Below, piece after piece: positions 35,461 to 44,401 of a DNA stretch of 64,000 nucleotides (position 1 is the stretch's first letter; every line of letters begins with the position of its first letter). Source of the DNA: Bog-473 sp963741995 (lineage in GTDB: Bacteria > Actinomycetota > Acidimicrobiia > Acidimicrobiales > RAAP-2); the NCBI GenBank assembly GCA_963741995.1, contig CAVUKI010000007.1, positions 248,001-312,000 of the forward strand, written 5' to 3'. Below the pieces are notes generated by a model. That model was not told the origin of the DNA. It made no database searches and was given only the letters and a program-made list of their open reading frames with translations. The position numbers and the translations under genes are program-made.

Positions 35461-35493
35461 CAGAATCCCGCCTACAGGCCGGCTCACCGTCAA
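35461..35493 (+). repeat. rnpB 3'-end repeat, copy B
   Basis: A 33-bp exact copy of the rnpB 3' end (copy A), about 2.0 kb downstream in the same orientation. The flanking bases differ on both sides, so the repeat ends are sharp. The 2-kb segment between A and B carries only the secreted repeat protein. Confidence 0.9.
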
Positions 35494-35508
35494 CTGATCC
35501 GGTCAGGG

Positions 35509-35877
35509 AGACGATAAACGGGCGGGGCCGTCCGCCAGTAGATCGGTCCCGTCCAAGGTCGGCGTCGCGAGAGAGCAATTCGCACTTAGATCAGAACAAC
35601 ATGCGGACAACATTGTGTGATCGCCTGCTCGGCCCACCTCTCTGCTGCTTCACGCGCTGAGATCCGGCCGGAAAGCGAGCTCGAGCGTCGAGCAGGAACA
35701 GCACCCGACGGGCCCGCTTGTTCCACATCCCCCTCGGGTCCGGCACTGGGCCGTGGTGCGTCCCCTTTCGCGGGCAGGGCGTCTCAAAGTGGTGACATTC
35801 CGAACGTCGATACAGCCGGGCGTTCGGGTGAATTACTTACCGTCGCACCGTAAGCACGTCATGTCGCTCAGTCCAAG
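35509..35877 (+). repeat. Long direct repeat DR1, left of the OLD gene
   Basis: A ~370-bp sequence from AGACGATAAACGGGCGGG to CGCTCAGTCCAAG, nearly identical to DR2 at 38212, with one 19-bp gap and few substitutions. A short reading frame inside it (35617-35853, 78 codons) encodes the same peptide in both copies apart from a couple of residues, but has no known family. It starts 15 bp after rnpB repeat copy B. Confidence 0.9.
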
Positions 35878-36065
35878 TCGGCCGTTCAACCACGAGATCG
35901 ACCCGAGCCCGAAACAAGCTGCGGCGACGCCAGAATCCTGTCCCAGACGTGCCGCCGCCAGGTCAAGCCTGTTGTCGACATGACTGAGGCACAGGGATGG
36001 ATGCTTGAGGACCGAAGCGAAGCGTGAAAGCAAGCCCGCGGCTCGGATTCAGCCACCCCTTCCGC

Positions 36066-38117
36066 TCATCGTAGAGCGCTGTTAATCGCGCCGATCAGCG
36101 TTGCCCACTGCAGTTGCTCAGTATCAGTGAGGTCTGAGGAAGTATGACTTTGGCTCCAACGAAGAAAGGCCTTCGCCAGCCGGTACTTCGAGAAATCGGA
36201 CTTGATCTCGGCCCTGAAGATGTCCACTATAGCCCGGGTCGGCTGGCTCGACGCCTGCGCCATGACATCCCACCCACACTCCGTTCTTCCCACCTCAATG
36301 AGCGTGTCCCTGAGAAGATCCTCAATCTCCGGCGCGGCAACCGGCCCGACGTAGGAGTCTTTTGTGCGAAGTATTCCCGTTTGGCTCAGGTTGTGGACAA
36401 GCAGGTCTTGCCTAGCTGCATTCTCGCCAGTGGCATCTGAATCAAGCAGGGCGGCAACCTTAAGGTGATGAGCGTGCAGGATCGTTGCAAAGTAGACAAC
36501 TTTCCCGGCACTGCCCGCCGGTACGAAGGCGATCTGGTCACTCAGTTCGGCCAACCCCGCCACACCAAGAAGCCCGGACAGCGCCCCTAGATACCAGTAG
36601 TCGGTGAGTCCCTCCAAGACGAGGCTTCGTTGTTGAGCGAAGAGGTTCTGTGCCAGGTCATAGCCGAGCGCTTCTTGAAGTGGCAGCAGCGAAGCAGGGT
36701 TCGTTACCAACTCATGGGTATGTACCTTCGTTCCTTCCTCACGACCCGCCATCTCCACAACTCGGACCAGGTCAAGCTCGTCGGGTCCCACCAGAAATGG
36801 GGAGTGAGTCGTGAAGGCAAGTTGATTCTCTTTGGAGAGCGAGTTGAGCGTGATTCGAAACGCACGCTGTTTCAAGCCGTGCAAACTCAAACCGGGTTCG
36901 TCGAGCAGCAGAATTGCGTCATGAAGATCTCCCTTCGTCTGTGCAAAGAACACGACGAAGAAGGACACCAGCCATTGAAACCCCTCCGAGCGTTGATCCA
37001 GCTCTATGGAAGCACCAATAGAATCCATCACGCTCACCTTCAGATACTGCTGGTCGGCTGAGATTCTGAGCGTGTAGTCCCTCTCGTCGGTATCTTCGGG
37101 ATCCCACACCTTGCGGATCTGTTGCGTGAGTCGGAGCGAAGCCGAATTGAGGATTGCGTCTCGTTGATCGAGCTTCACTCGATATGTTTCGAACGCCTCC
37201 TGGTTGCCCGCCGCCGGGTCCGGAGATCGACCCATCTCAGAGAGTTCGCGCGCGGAGAAATTCAGAAGGTCCAGGAGACAGCGGTTTCCGAAGTTGTACG
37301 GGTCTGATTCGTCAATCGCCTCCGCATCGAGCGCATCCGCGAGGTGTTGAAGATGCAAAAGTGGAGTGACCCTCGTGTAGGTCGAGAAATACACAAGGGT
37401 CGGCCTCCGCTCATGAAGCCGCTCCAGGATTGCTTCTCTCGCTACTTCAATAGCCAACTCCGCACGCAATGATGCCAGTCGATCTGTTTGAGAAGCCTGG
37501 TCCCAGTCGACGAATGGCGCCACCTTGGTGTCCAGCCACTCGTTTATCTCTTCGGCGAAATCGGAGCGCACAACCTGTTGATCAGGTCTGCCGTTCAACA
37601 TGCCATTGAGTCGCTGCGTCGGCGATGCGCTCGCGAGAACTCGGGTCTCGCCTTGGGTCCGAGGCGGTATCCGGCTGTCTACATGTGCAGCCAAGGCTCT
37701 CAGCGAGTCCTTGAGACCGCCAATGGTCGGAAACGGCGGCGCATTGATCAGCCAGTTCGATGCCGCGTTGTCGAGGTTGATCTGGCTGCAGAATCCTACG
37801 TCTGGGAAGTTCGGCGAGATCTCTGCAATCGCTGCCTGGTCGTCGGGACTCAATGTGAATTCTGTCGTCACCACGGGGACGTTGGCCGGATCTATCTCTC
37901 CAGACTGGATCCTCCAGTAGTCCGAGCGCGGATAGTCACGGAGTGGATCGAAGGGCTTGACAAGCGGGCCGGGTGCAACATGCTCTATGGCTCTCAGGAG
38001 CGCCGTTTTCCCGGCTTCATTTGGACCAACGAGGATCGTCTTGTCATGCTCAATGTCGAACCACCCAGAATCCTTGACGCTGCGATAGTTCTGAACCCTC
38101 GCCCTACTAAGCCTCAT
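36066..38117 (-). CDS. OLD-family ATPase/Toprim nuclease
   Basis: A 683-residue protein with an ABC/RecF-like ATPase and a Toprim domain. Walker A is GPNEAGKT at 31-38, a signature-like RSEGFQWL at 376-383, and Walker B is ILLLDEPGLSLH at 402-413. THSPFLV, the H-loop equivalent, is near 437. The Toprim acidic residues are Glu502 in LVLEGLTDYWYL and the pair in ALLDSDATGENA (Asp559, Asp561). OLD proteins act in phage or plasmid defence, alone or with partners such as GajB. No helicase partner is adjacent, so this would be a stand-alone type. The gene is bounded by the long direct repeats DR1 and DR2 and sits in an accessory island, which is typical of a defence gene. Confidence 0.88.
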   Translation of the reverse strand: MRLSRARVQNYRSVKDSGWFDIEHDKTILVGPNEAGKTALLRAIEHVAPGPLVKPFDPLRDYPRSDYWRIQSGEIDPANVPVVTTEFTLSPDDQAAIAEISPNFPDVGFCSQINLDNAASNWLINAPPFPTIGGLKDSLRALAAHVDSRIPPRTQGETRVLASASPTQRLNGMLNGRPDQQVVRSDFAEEINEWLDTKVAPFVDWDQASQTDRLASLRAELAIEVAREAILERLHERRPTLVYFSTYTRVTPLLHLQHLADALDAEAIDESDPYNFGNRCLLDLLNFSARELSEMGRSPDPAAGNQEAFETYRVKLDQRDAILNSASLRLTQQIRKVWDPEDTDERDYTLRISADQQYLKVSVMDSIGASIELDQRSEGFQWLVSFFVVFFAQTKGDLHDAILLLDEPGLSLHGLKQRAFRITLNSLSKENQLAFTTHSPFLVGPDELDLVRVVEMAGREEGTKVHTHELVTNPASLLPLQEALGYDLAQNLFAQQRSLVLEGLTDYWYLGALSGLLGVAGLAELSDQIAFVPAGSAGKVVYFATILHAHHLKVAALLDSDATGENAARQDLLVHNLSQTGILRTKDSYVGPVAAPEIEDLLRDTLIEVGRTECGWDVMAQASSQPTRAIVDIFRAEIKSDFSKYRLAKAFLRWSQSHTSSDLTDTEQLQWATLIGAINSALR

Positions 38118-38211
38118 GCCTCGCTCCCGCCACCGTTGAAGTCTGGGAAAGGCTACAGGGCGACACCTACCGCTGTTCCAAAGAGTGTTGACGTCGCAGC
38201 AAGAGAAACCC

Positions 38212-38598
38212 AGACGATAAACGGGCGGGACCGTCCGCCAGTAGATCGGTCCCGCCCAACGCGATTCTGCCGTCCAAGATCGGCGTCGCGCTAGAGCAAT
38301 TCGAACTTAGATCAGAACAACATGCGGACAACATTGTGTGCTCGCCTCCTCGGCCCACCTCTCTGCTGCTTCACGCGCTGAGATCCGGCCGGAAAGCGAG
38401 CTCGAGCGTCGAGCAGGAACAGCACCCGACGGGCCCGCTTGTTCCACTTCCCCCTCGGGTCCGGCACTGGGCCGTGGTGCGTCCCCTTTCGCGGGCAGGG
38501 CGTCTCAAAGTGGTGACATTCCGAACGTCGATACAGCCGGGCGTTCGGGTGAATTACTTACCGTCGCACCGTAAGCACGTCATGTCGCTCAGTCCAAG
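38212..38598 (+). repeat. Long direct repeat DR2, right of the OLD gene
   Basis: Second copy of the ~370-390-bp direct repeat, carrying a 19-bp insertion relative to DR1 after ATCGGTCCCG. It begins about 95 bp upstream of the OLD start codon. Both copies share the end CGCTCAGTCCAAG, after which the sequences differ. Confidence 0.9.
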
Positions 38599-39435
38599 CG
38601 CTATCTTGCGGCCAGTGCGGACCGCAGTGGCAACCCTCGGCGTCGGCCAGGCACCGCTGGGTCTGAACGAGATCGGGAAGGTCAGTGGATCGCTCCCCCG
38701 ATTCGCCAGTTGCCCCACCGGTCCGGGGTCTATCAATCGTCGATCCGGGACGCAGAGGGGCCGTTTGGCTCCATCCCCCACAACGATCCCAGGACAGCGT
38801 TCTTCGGAACACTGGCTCAACGGTTCATAACCGCGCTTCTGATCGCGAAGGAGACCGCGACGGCAGCCGCGCTCGAGTTTCCGCCTCATCCCCGTGGCGT
38901 TCGCGGATTCAGGATCCTGAATTATATGACCGGATACCATCGGGCATGGCGGCTTGTGCGAACAGCGTCCGTTACCCGAAAGTGTGCGGGAAAAAGCGAC
39001 GCAGCGAGCAGGGCACGTGTCGTTCACGCCTCCCGGCAACGCGGGTCTCGTTGCACTACATGCTTGAGCCACGGACATGAGAGGCCCTGTACAAGACGCG
39101 TAACCGCGTCTAACTTCAACCCTGCTCCCTATGACTCCCCTATTGCAATGTGCAGTGAGCGGTGTCCCACCCAGTTCGAATCGGCGTTCTCGTTGGTCAT
39201 CGCTCCTTAGCCCAACCAGGCCAGGTCACTCTCGCGATGGAACCCACGAACGTTGCGCGGCGCCAGAGGTGTGGTTGCGCGGCCGAACAAGGCCTGTCCT
39301 CGGTATTTCTTCGGCTGCGACTCCCTCCACACGATCACTGCGTAACGTCGCATGCGCACGGGTTGAAGGTCAGGTTCTAAAGACGGATAGTCCGTTTCGA
39401 TTTCCAAGTCTCGCGATCGCGTGCCTCAGGTAAAC
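38599..39435. other. Gene-free stretch with no recognised content
   Basis: About 840 bp with short, overlapping open frames on both strands but none with a family signature, a good RBS or coding-like composition. It is probably decayed DNA between the OLD cassette and the acyltransferase. A small unrecognised gene cannot be excluded. Confidence 0.4.
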
Positions 39436-40032
39436 ATGAAGCACTGGCGAGAAGCCAATCATGAGTCCGTACCGTCTGCGATAACGGTTATCCGCGCAGA
39501 TCTCTATCGCTACGCAGGTAGTTCGGACTACAGCAGCATGCTGAGGATTTGGCTACGCGATCGAGGTTTTCGGTATCTTGCCTGGTTCCGTTTTGCACAA
39601 AGGGTACGGCGTAACTCTGTATGTTGGCCGGTCTGGGCGTTGCTTCTCGAGCGAGCTGCAACGAAGTACGGCATAACCATTCCCAGCTCGACCGAGATTG
39701 CACCAGGCTTCTACATTGGGTATTTCGGAGGAATCGTCGTCTCGAGCGAGGCTAAAATTGGCCCGAACTGTAATATTCACAAAGGTGTGTCGATAGGCAA
39801 GATAAACGCCGGAAACCGTGCCGGAACACCGTGCCTCGAGGAAGGCGTATGGGTGGGACAGAACGCCGTTGTCATGGGCGGGATTACCATTGGAAGTGGG
39901 GCGGTGATCGCACCCGGGGCGTTCGTGAACTTCGACGTGCCACCCGGGGCTCTGGTGATCGGGAATCCAGGGAGGATTCGGACGAGTCCCGCGCCTCTGG
40001 GATACGTCCAGTTTCCGATTCCCCACACCTGA
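39436..40032 (+). CDS. Left-handed beta-helix acyltransferase (serine acetyltransferase/WcaB-like)
   Basis: A 198-residue member of the hexapeptide-repeat acyltransferases. The N-terminal helical half (SAITVIRADLYRYAG) resembles serine O-acetyltransferase; the C-terminal half has hexapeptide turns (IGYFGGIVVSSEAKIGPNCN, ISIG-like KGVSIGKINAGNRAG, GVWVGQNAVVMGGITIGSGA). Gly/Val spacing indicates a left-handed beta-helix. It most likely O-acetylates a polysaccharide sugar, though serine acetylation is possible. Codon use has more A/T third positions than the backbone, a sign of transfer. ATG 39436 has an AGG seven bases upstream. Confidence 0.8.
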   Translation: MKHWREANHESVPSAITVIRADLYRYAGSSDYSSMLRIWLRDRGFRYLAWFRFAQRVRRNSVCWPVWALLLERAATKYGITIPSSTEIAPGFYIGYFGGIVVSSEAKIGPNCNIHKGVSIGKINAGNRAGTPCLEEGVWVGQNAVVMGGITIGSGAVIAPGAFVNFDVPPGALVIGNPGRIRTSPAPLGYVQFPIPHT

Positions 40033-40123
40033 CGGCAACCGTGGGCAACCGCCTCGCACTGAAGGGCAGTAGAGCCATAGGTCGTTGATGGCGTCTGCTC
40101 GCTGGTCGTAGCCGCGCCCCTCA

Positions 40124-40157
40124 TCGAATCCCGCCCATGGGCCGACTCACCATCGAA
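40124..40157 (+). repeat. rnpB 3'-end repeat, degenerate copy C
   Basis: A sequence starting TCGAATCCCGCC and ending CTCACCATCGAA that resembles copies A and B over its length, with about eight differences by eye and GAATCCCGCC and CTCACC preserved. It stands in the gap between the acyltransferase and the polysaccharide block. Confidence 0.6.
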
Positions 40158-40194
40158 CAACCGCAACCTCCCGGCCCGCTAGCGATGGCCCGGT

Positions 40195-40410
40195 CCTCGG
40201 ACAGCGAGTGCCCCACCGGGTCGTGATTCGCATCCACCATCGGCCCGATGCCGCGTTGCATCCGCGGTTCGGGATTCGCCGTCCACGGGTGACCGACGGC
40301 ATGACTGCATGTCTACCGGGTGGCCGAACGACGGAACCGGAGCGTCCTCAGCCGGTGCCGGACCGAGGCCGCCACCTGCAGCACGATCATGGCGAGGAAG
40401 GGCCGTAGGT
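40195..40410 (+). pseudogene. 3' remnant of the FAD oxidoreductase gene (copy 1)
   Basis: This stretch aligns with the last ~200 bp of the full oxidoreductase gene at 48069-49385. GGCCCGATG, CGCGGTTCGGGATTCGCC and GTCCACGGGTGACCGACGGC match CTTCGGCCCGATG, TCGAGCTTCGCC and CCACGGGTGGCCGACGGC there. The 5' part of the gene is missing and the frame is broken by a 1-base gap. It lies antisense to the end of ATP-grasp copy 1, exactly as in copy 2, so the whole block was duplicated. Confidence 0.75.
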
Positions 40411-41662
40411 CATCCGGGCTGAACCAGGCGAGCCTGAGGCGGGTAGGCGCGCCTGGGATCTCGGGAGGCTTCGGGTCGTGACGGTAATACCGGCGGGCGG
40501 CCAGACCAAGGTTCTCCGACAGAAACCGCTCGCCCTCGACTTGGCGTCCCGGGCCCACCGTGCGTCCTGAGAGGTCGAGGTGCATCGCCCGCACGACGTC
40601 CACGCCGCCATCATCCTCGAAAATGCGGAATTGGCCCCCGACGCGGGGGTTGAAGTCGAGCAGGTGATAGGTGCCGGTTCGTCGGTCGTATCGCCAGTCT
40701 GTGTCGAAGATGCCGCGGTAGCCGATGCGCCGGCACAGGTCGCGCATGAAGTGCTCGAGCTCTTCGTTGCTCTCGGTTCGGGCGTAGGCGGTCATGCCGG
40801 TGCGTGGGGGCCACGACCAGAACTTGCGGCCGGTGAAGACCCGGGCGACGCTCGACGAGGTCGTGCAATAGCCGTGGACGAACCAGTCCTCCGCATCGTC
40901 GTCGGGCAGGTACTCCTGCACGATGACGTCAGAGCCCTCCGGCCAACGGTCGAACGCAGCCCGCAGTCGTCCCACGTCCTCCGCGCTTCGCAACACCGTG
41001 CTGCCTGCGACGACCGGGCGGGTCAGCCGGCTCCACGAATCGGCCTGCTTGACGACGACCGGGAGCGTCATGTTCGCCAGGGTTGCCTCCAGAGCGTCGC
41101 CGGTCCTCACCGACGAAGTGGCGGGCGTCGGCACGTCGTAGCGCTGGCAGATCTCGTAGAGCCCGCGTTTGCTGGAGAGCTGGCGCGGCAAGTCGGGGGG
41201 GACGCCAGGCAGGATCGCCCGACCGGTCAACGCAGGCGCTCCCTCGGCCACCATCACAGCCGCCTCGTCGTCTGTGCAGACGAGCATCGGTCTGGCCGGC
41301 AGCCCGTCGACCACCTCGACAAGGCGGTCCAGCAGTGACGACTGGTCCAGTTCCCCGCCGGACGTGAGCTTTACCTGGCCCGTGAGGAACCGACTGACCG
41401 ACGCGGGGGTGACCCCCTTCTCCGTCACGGCGTAGACGGGTACACCGGCACGGCCCAGTGTGCGGATCACCCCGACCACGTGGTGTTGGATCGGGGAATT
41501 TCCGACGACCCGGACCAAAAGGACCGGCAGACCAGGGTCAAGGTCGGGAGGCGCGGTCGGACGGCGATCTCCACGCGGCAGGTGACCAAGGACGGTGTCG
41601 AATGTGCGTCTCTTCCGAGCTCGCTTCGACAAGGCCGTCTCGACGTGCTTCACCGAAATCAT
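40313..41662 (-). CDS. ATP-grasp ligase, copy 1
   Basis: Predicted carboxylate-amine/thiol ligase of 449 residues. The N-terminal half has LPVLLVRVVGNSPIQHHVVG and IRTLGRAGVPVYAV; the ATP-binding core has LPVVVKQADSWSRLTRP (Lys for ATP), DVIVQEYLPDDDAEDWFVHG and the metal-binding YHLLDFNPRVGGQFRIF. Related proteins beside polysaccharide genes may attach amino acids or similar groups; the substrate is unknown. Its ATG overlaps the flippase stop (ATGA), so the two are coupled. It is highly similar to copy 2 at 49290. Confidence 0.85.
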   Translation of the reverse strand: MISVKHVETALSKRARKRRTFDTVLGHLPRGDRRPTAPPDLDPGLPVLLVRVVGNSPIQHHVVGVIRTLGRAGVPVYAVTEKGVTPASVSRFLTGQVKLTSGGELDQSSLLDRLVEVVDGLPARPMLVCTDDEAAVMVAEGAPALTGRAILPGVPPDLPRQLSSKRGLYEICQRYDVPTPATSSVRTGDALEATLANMTLPVVVKQADSWSRLTRPVVAGSTVLRSAEDVGRLRAAFDRWPEGSDVIVQEYLPDDDAEDWFVHGYCTTSSSVARVFTGRKFWSWPPRTGMTAYARTESNEELEHFMRDLCRRIGYRGIFDTDWRYDRRTGTYHLLDFNPRVGGQFRIFEDDGGVDVVRAMHLDLSGRTVGPGRQVEGERFLSENLGLAARRYYRHDPKPPEIPGAPTRLRLAWFSPDDLRPFLAMIVLQVAASVRHRLRTLRFRRSATR

Positions 41663-42996
41663 TGCGCTGCATCGGAATCGATTGCGGGGATCCGACGGAA
41701 AACCTGCAGCACCGGTGCGAGTAGGAACAGCGCCACGCCGGATGCCGCAATTACCCAACCTAGACAGATCGCATTGAGACCCCACAACGCGCCGCCAACG
41801 GCCGATCCCGCGACTTCTACGGCAGTCCCGATGGCCATGACGCTCGCGGCGTGGGTCATGCGGTGCTGCGCTCGACGGATCGACACATAGTGGTCCTTGA
41901 TGACGTAGGCGGGTCCCACCAGGATCAAGATACGCAGGGCCGTCGTTCCGTTGGCAGCATAGGCCGGCCCGAAGAGATGCAACGCGTACGGGGCGGCAAC
42001 CTCCACCACCAGGATAATACCCCCGACGAAGACAAGGCCCAGGGGAAACGTGCGCCGCACGTTGCGGTGGAGGAGGCCGGGATCACCCGAGCGTTCAGCG
42101 AACAGAGAGAGGGCCAGCAGGTACGGAACGGCCAGCAGGGCTGAGGAAAGCAGAAACGCGGCGGAGAAGTAGGCGACGTCCGACGGCGAGACCAGGAGGG
42201 TTGCCATCAAGGGAATGAAGTAGGTGACCGAAACTACGGAGAGATTGAGGACGTGGTGCTGGAGCGAGAGTTTGCCCAACCGACGCACGAGCGCTTCACG
42301 GTGAATCAGCGCTCCTTCTCCTGCACGGCTGTGTTCCAGCCGGAGCATGGGCATACAGACGAAGAATGCGACCACACTTGCCATTGCCCAGGCGAAGATC
42401 AGGCCGGTACTGGTGCGTGTGGAAGCAAGGACCAAGACGCCAACAAATACGAGCTTCAAGATAGAGCTCAGGCTGCCTCGCCAGAGTTGTGCCGCACCGC
42501 GGTGCAGTCCGACCGCGGCGCGGTCGAGAGTGGTGCCCGCCATGGTCGCCACTGAGCCGACGACGAAGAAGGTTGCCGCAAAGGGATTTGCCCCGATTAT
42601 TCGGAGGCTCTGGCCGAGCCAAGGGGACAGGTCGATGGTCGCGAGGGCCATGATGAAGACCACGAATGAAGCGATTGCGGTTCCGGTCGTGAAGAAAACA
42701 CGCCGTCCCGTTGCATCGACAGAATTGATTTCCGCAAGGAGGAGCAGCGGGATCCCGAGTCCGCCAAAGGCCGCCAAGAGTAAGGCCGTCGAAGCCGCTG
42801 CGGCCGAGAGACCAACCTCCCTCGAACCGAAGAGATGCGTCACGACCGCCCAGTAGGCAAGGCCGATCACCGAAACTGCGCCCTGGTTGGCGACGAGATA
42901 CCCGAAAGTGGTGAGAAGTCGTCGCAGCTCCGCCATATGGTGCGATTCGCCGCCACCATACGACCCCATGAACGGCCTGTGCTTCCAATTTATCAT
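41659..42996 (-). CDS. Wzx-like lipid-linked oligosaccharide flippase (complete copy)
   Basis: An integral membrane protein of 445 residues with about 12 hydrophobic segments (for example GYLVANQGAVSVIGLAYWAV, AAASTALLLAAFGGLGIPLL, YFSAAFLLSSALLAVPYLLA). Its pattern is that of the MATE/Wzx polysaccharide exporter family, which flips undecaprenyl-linked repeat units across the membrane. The start is ATG 42996, though MAELRRLL at 42936 is also possible. This is the only intact copy; deleted copies exist at 50623-50979 and 56171-56666. Confidence 0.85.
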   Translation of the reverse strand: MINWKHRPFMGSYGGGESHHMAELRRLLTTFGYLVANQGAVSVIGLAYWAVVTHLFGSREVGLSAAAASTALLLAAFGGLGIPLLLLAEINSVDATGRRVFFTTGTAIASFVVFIMALATIDLSPWLGQSLRIIGANPFAATFFVVGSVATMAGTTLDRAAVGLHRGAAQLWRGSLSSILKLVFVGVLVLASTRTSTGLIFAWAMASVVAFFVCMPMLRLEHSRAGEGALIHREALVRRLGKLSLQHHVLNLSVVSVTYFIPLMATLLVSPSDVAYFSAAFLLSSALLAVPYLLALSLFAERSGDPGLLHRNVRRTFPLGLVFVGGIILVVEVAAPYALHLFGPAYAANGTTALRILILVGPAYVIKDHYVSIRRAQHRMTHAASVMAIGTAVEVAGSAVGGALWGLNAICLGWVIAASGVALFLLAPVLQVFRRIPAIDSDAAQ

Positions 42997-43172
42997 CGAG
43001 GTTCCGCCCTTGCGCCGCTACCAGCGATCCTCAAACGCAGGCGCGCTGCCGTTCACATATCCGAACCGCAGAAACTACACCGTGATGGACGCCCATCGCG
43101 AACGGGTGTTCCCGTGGCAGTCGGGCCCAGGTCCTCCGTGCACAACGTAGCCACAATTGCCGAAAGAACGGC

Positions 43173-43823
43173 GGGCGAGCTGCGTCGCCAGCGGAGATCA
43201 CTGGATCGCCCCTCATCTGCTCTGTCGGCCGACTCGATCGGTTAAAGGGCCATCAACGAGTGATCGCGGCGATGCCGGCCCTGCTCGATCTCGAGCCAGA
43301 TGCCCACCTGGCCGTAGTAGGTCGGGGTAGTTTCGAGCACGACCTTCGTCGCCTGGCCGCACGACTAGAGGTCGACCATGCGGTGACCTTCACTTCGTTC
43401 GACGCCACGCAGCGGGAGGCGCTCGGTGCGCTCGTCAAATCCAGCGAAGTCGTCGCTCTGATGAGCGACTTCGAGGCACACCCCGTCGCCGTGATGCAGG
43501 CTGTCGCCCTGGGGCGAAAGGTGGTTTTGGCCGACACTTCTGGACTGTCGGAGCTGGCGGTCCAGGGTCTCGCCGTCGCCGTGCCGGTGGACGCTCCACT
43601 GCGCGCCCTGGCCGAGGTGTTGGCTGAGGTAGCGCGCCGTCCTGATCCCGTTGTCCCGAATCTTCCGACCTGGGACGACTGCGTTGACGAGATCCTCAGC
43701 CTCTACGGTCAGATTCTTTCGGACCCCGGGTTCGGAGAGGGAAACGCGCTGAGCCAATTCACAACCTTCGATCAATACGTGGAGCATCCGGGGGGCCGGT
43801 GCTGCGTGCACCCGCAAGCGTGA
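43173..43823 (+). pseudogene. C-terminal fragment of a GT4 glycosyltransferase, inverted copy
   Basis: About 215 codons that match the C-terminal half of the full gene at 52353-53462 almost residue for residue: VGRLDRLKGHQRVIAAMPAL, VVGRGSFEHDLRRLAARLEV, the UDP/GDP-sugar motif DFEAHPVAVMQAVALG, and PNLPTWDDCVDEIL. Here it is on the plus strand, whereas the full gene is on the minus strand. The N-terminal Rossmann domain is missing and homology starts inside RNG..PLPVGESP. A GTG at 43260 could start a short product, but it would lack the acceptor domain. Confidence 0.88.
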
Positions 43824-44401
43824 TGTGCGAAGACCGCGGCTCCCTGCGGAAGGTCTCGACGAGGCCGAGGACGTACGCCACATTGATGGAGGTAGCAATC
43901 GGTACTGGCTCTGGCGCAGGACAGATCTCATCACCACAAATTCGGCCGCGGCAGGGGGCTCCGGACCTAAGATGCAAGTTCCATTTGCAGGCTGGAGGCG
44001 TCGTCGTCTCCCGTGATCCCCACGATCACCGCGGATTCCCAGCCTGGCAGTGCGGGCCCAGCCTGGGCGGGGCAGCCCAACCTCGGCAACCCATTTCGGT
44101 CGCACCCGGGCGGCTTTGGTCCATGCCAGGTCTCGGCTGGACTGGACTCGAAGAGGCCGGCGCCAGATGCTCACTGTCGGGCGATTGACACCGACCCGCG
44201 ACCGCAGAGCCACGGCGCCCATGTCATACTTGGCGAGCCACAGGGGTGTCGAGGCGGGGCGACTGGTCGGCAAGAACCTGGACTCGGATGCTGGCTCCGG
44301 AACGGGCTCACATAATGAGAGGCAATGTGCCAGGGCCACCAAAATCACCGCGAACTGTGCCTAGTCTCGAGGATCCGCCGGGGATCACAGCCGCCACCCT
44401 C
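43824..44401. other. Gene-free stretch between GT fragment and membrane protein
   Basis: About 580 bp. No protein with a recognisable signature is seen on either strand. It may contain the promoter for the membrane protein to the right and decayed coding sequence; neither can be shown. Confidence 0.35.

Noticed and set aside
35617..35853. Pair of identical small frames (also 38338-38574) as a possible gene family
   Set aside because: They lie wholly inside the long direct repeat, have no ribosome-binding site and no family signature. The identity is explained by the repeat itself.
33482..40123. Integrase or transposase gene for the island
   Set aside because: No tyrosine or serine recombinase signature and no DDE transposase was found in any frame between the rnpB-end repeats.
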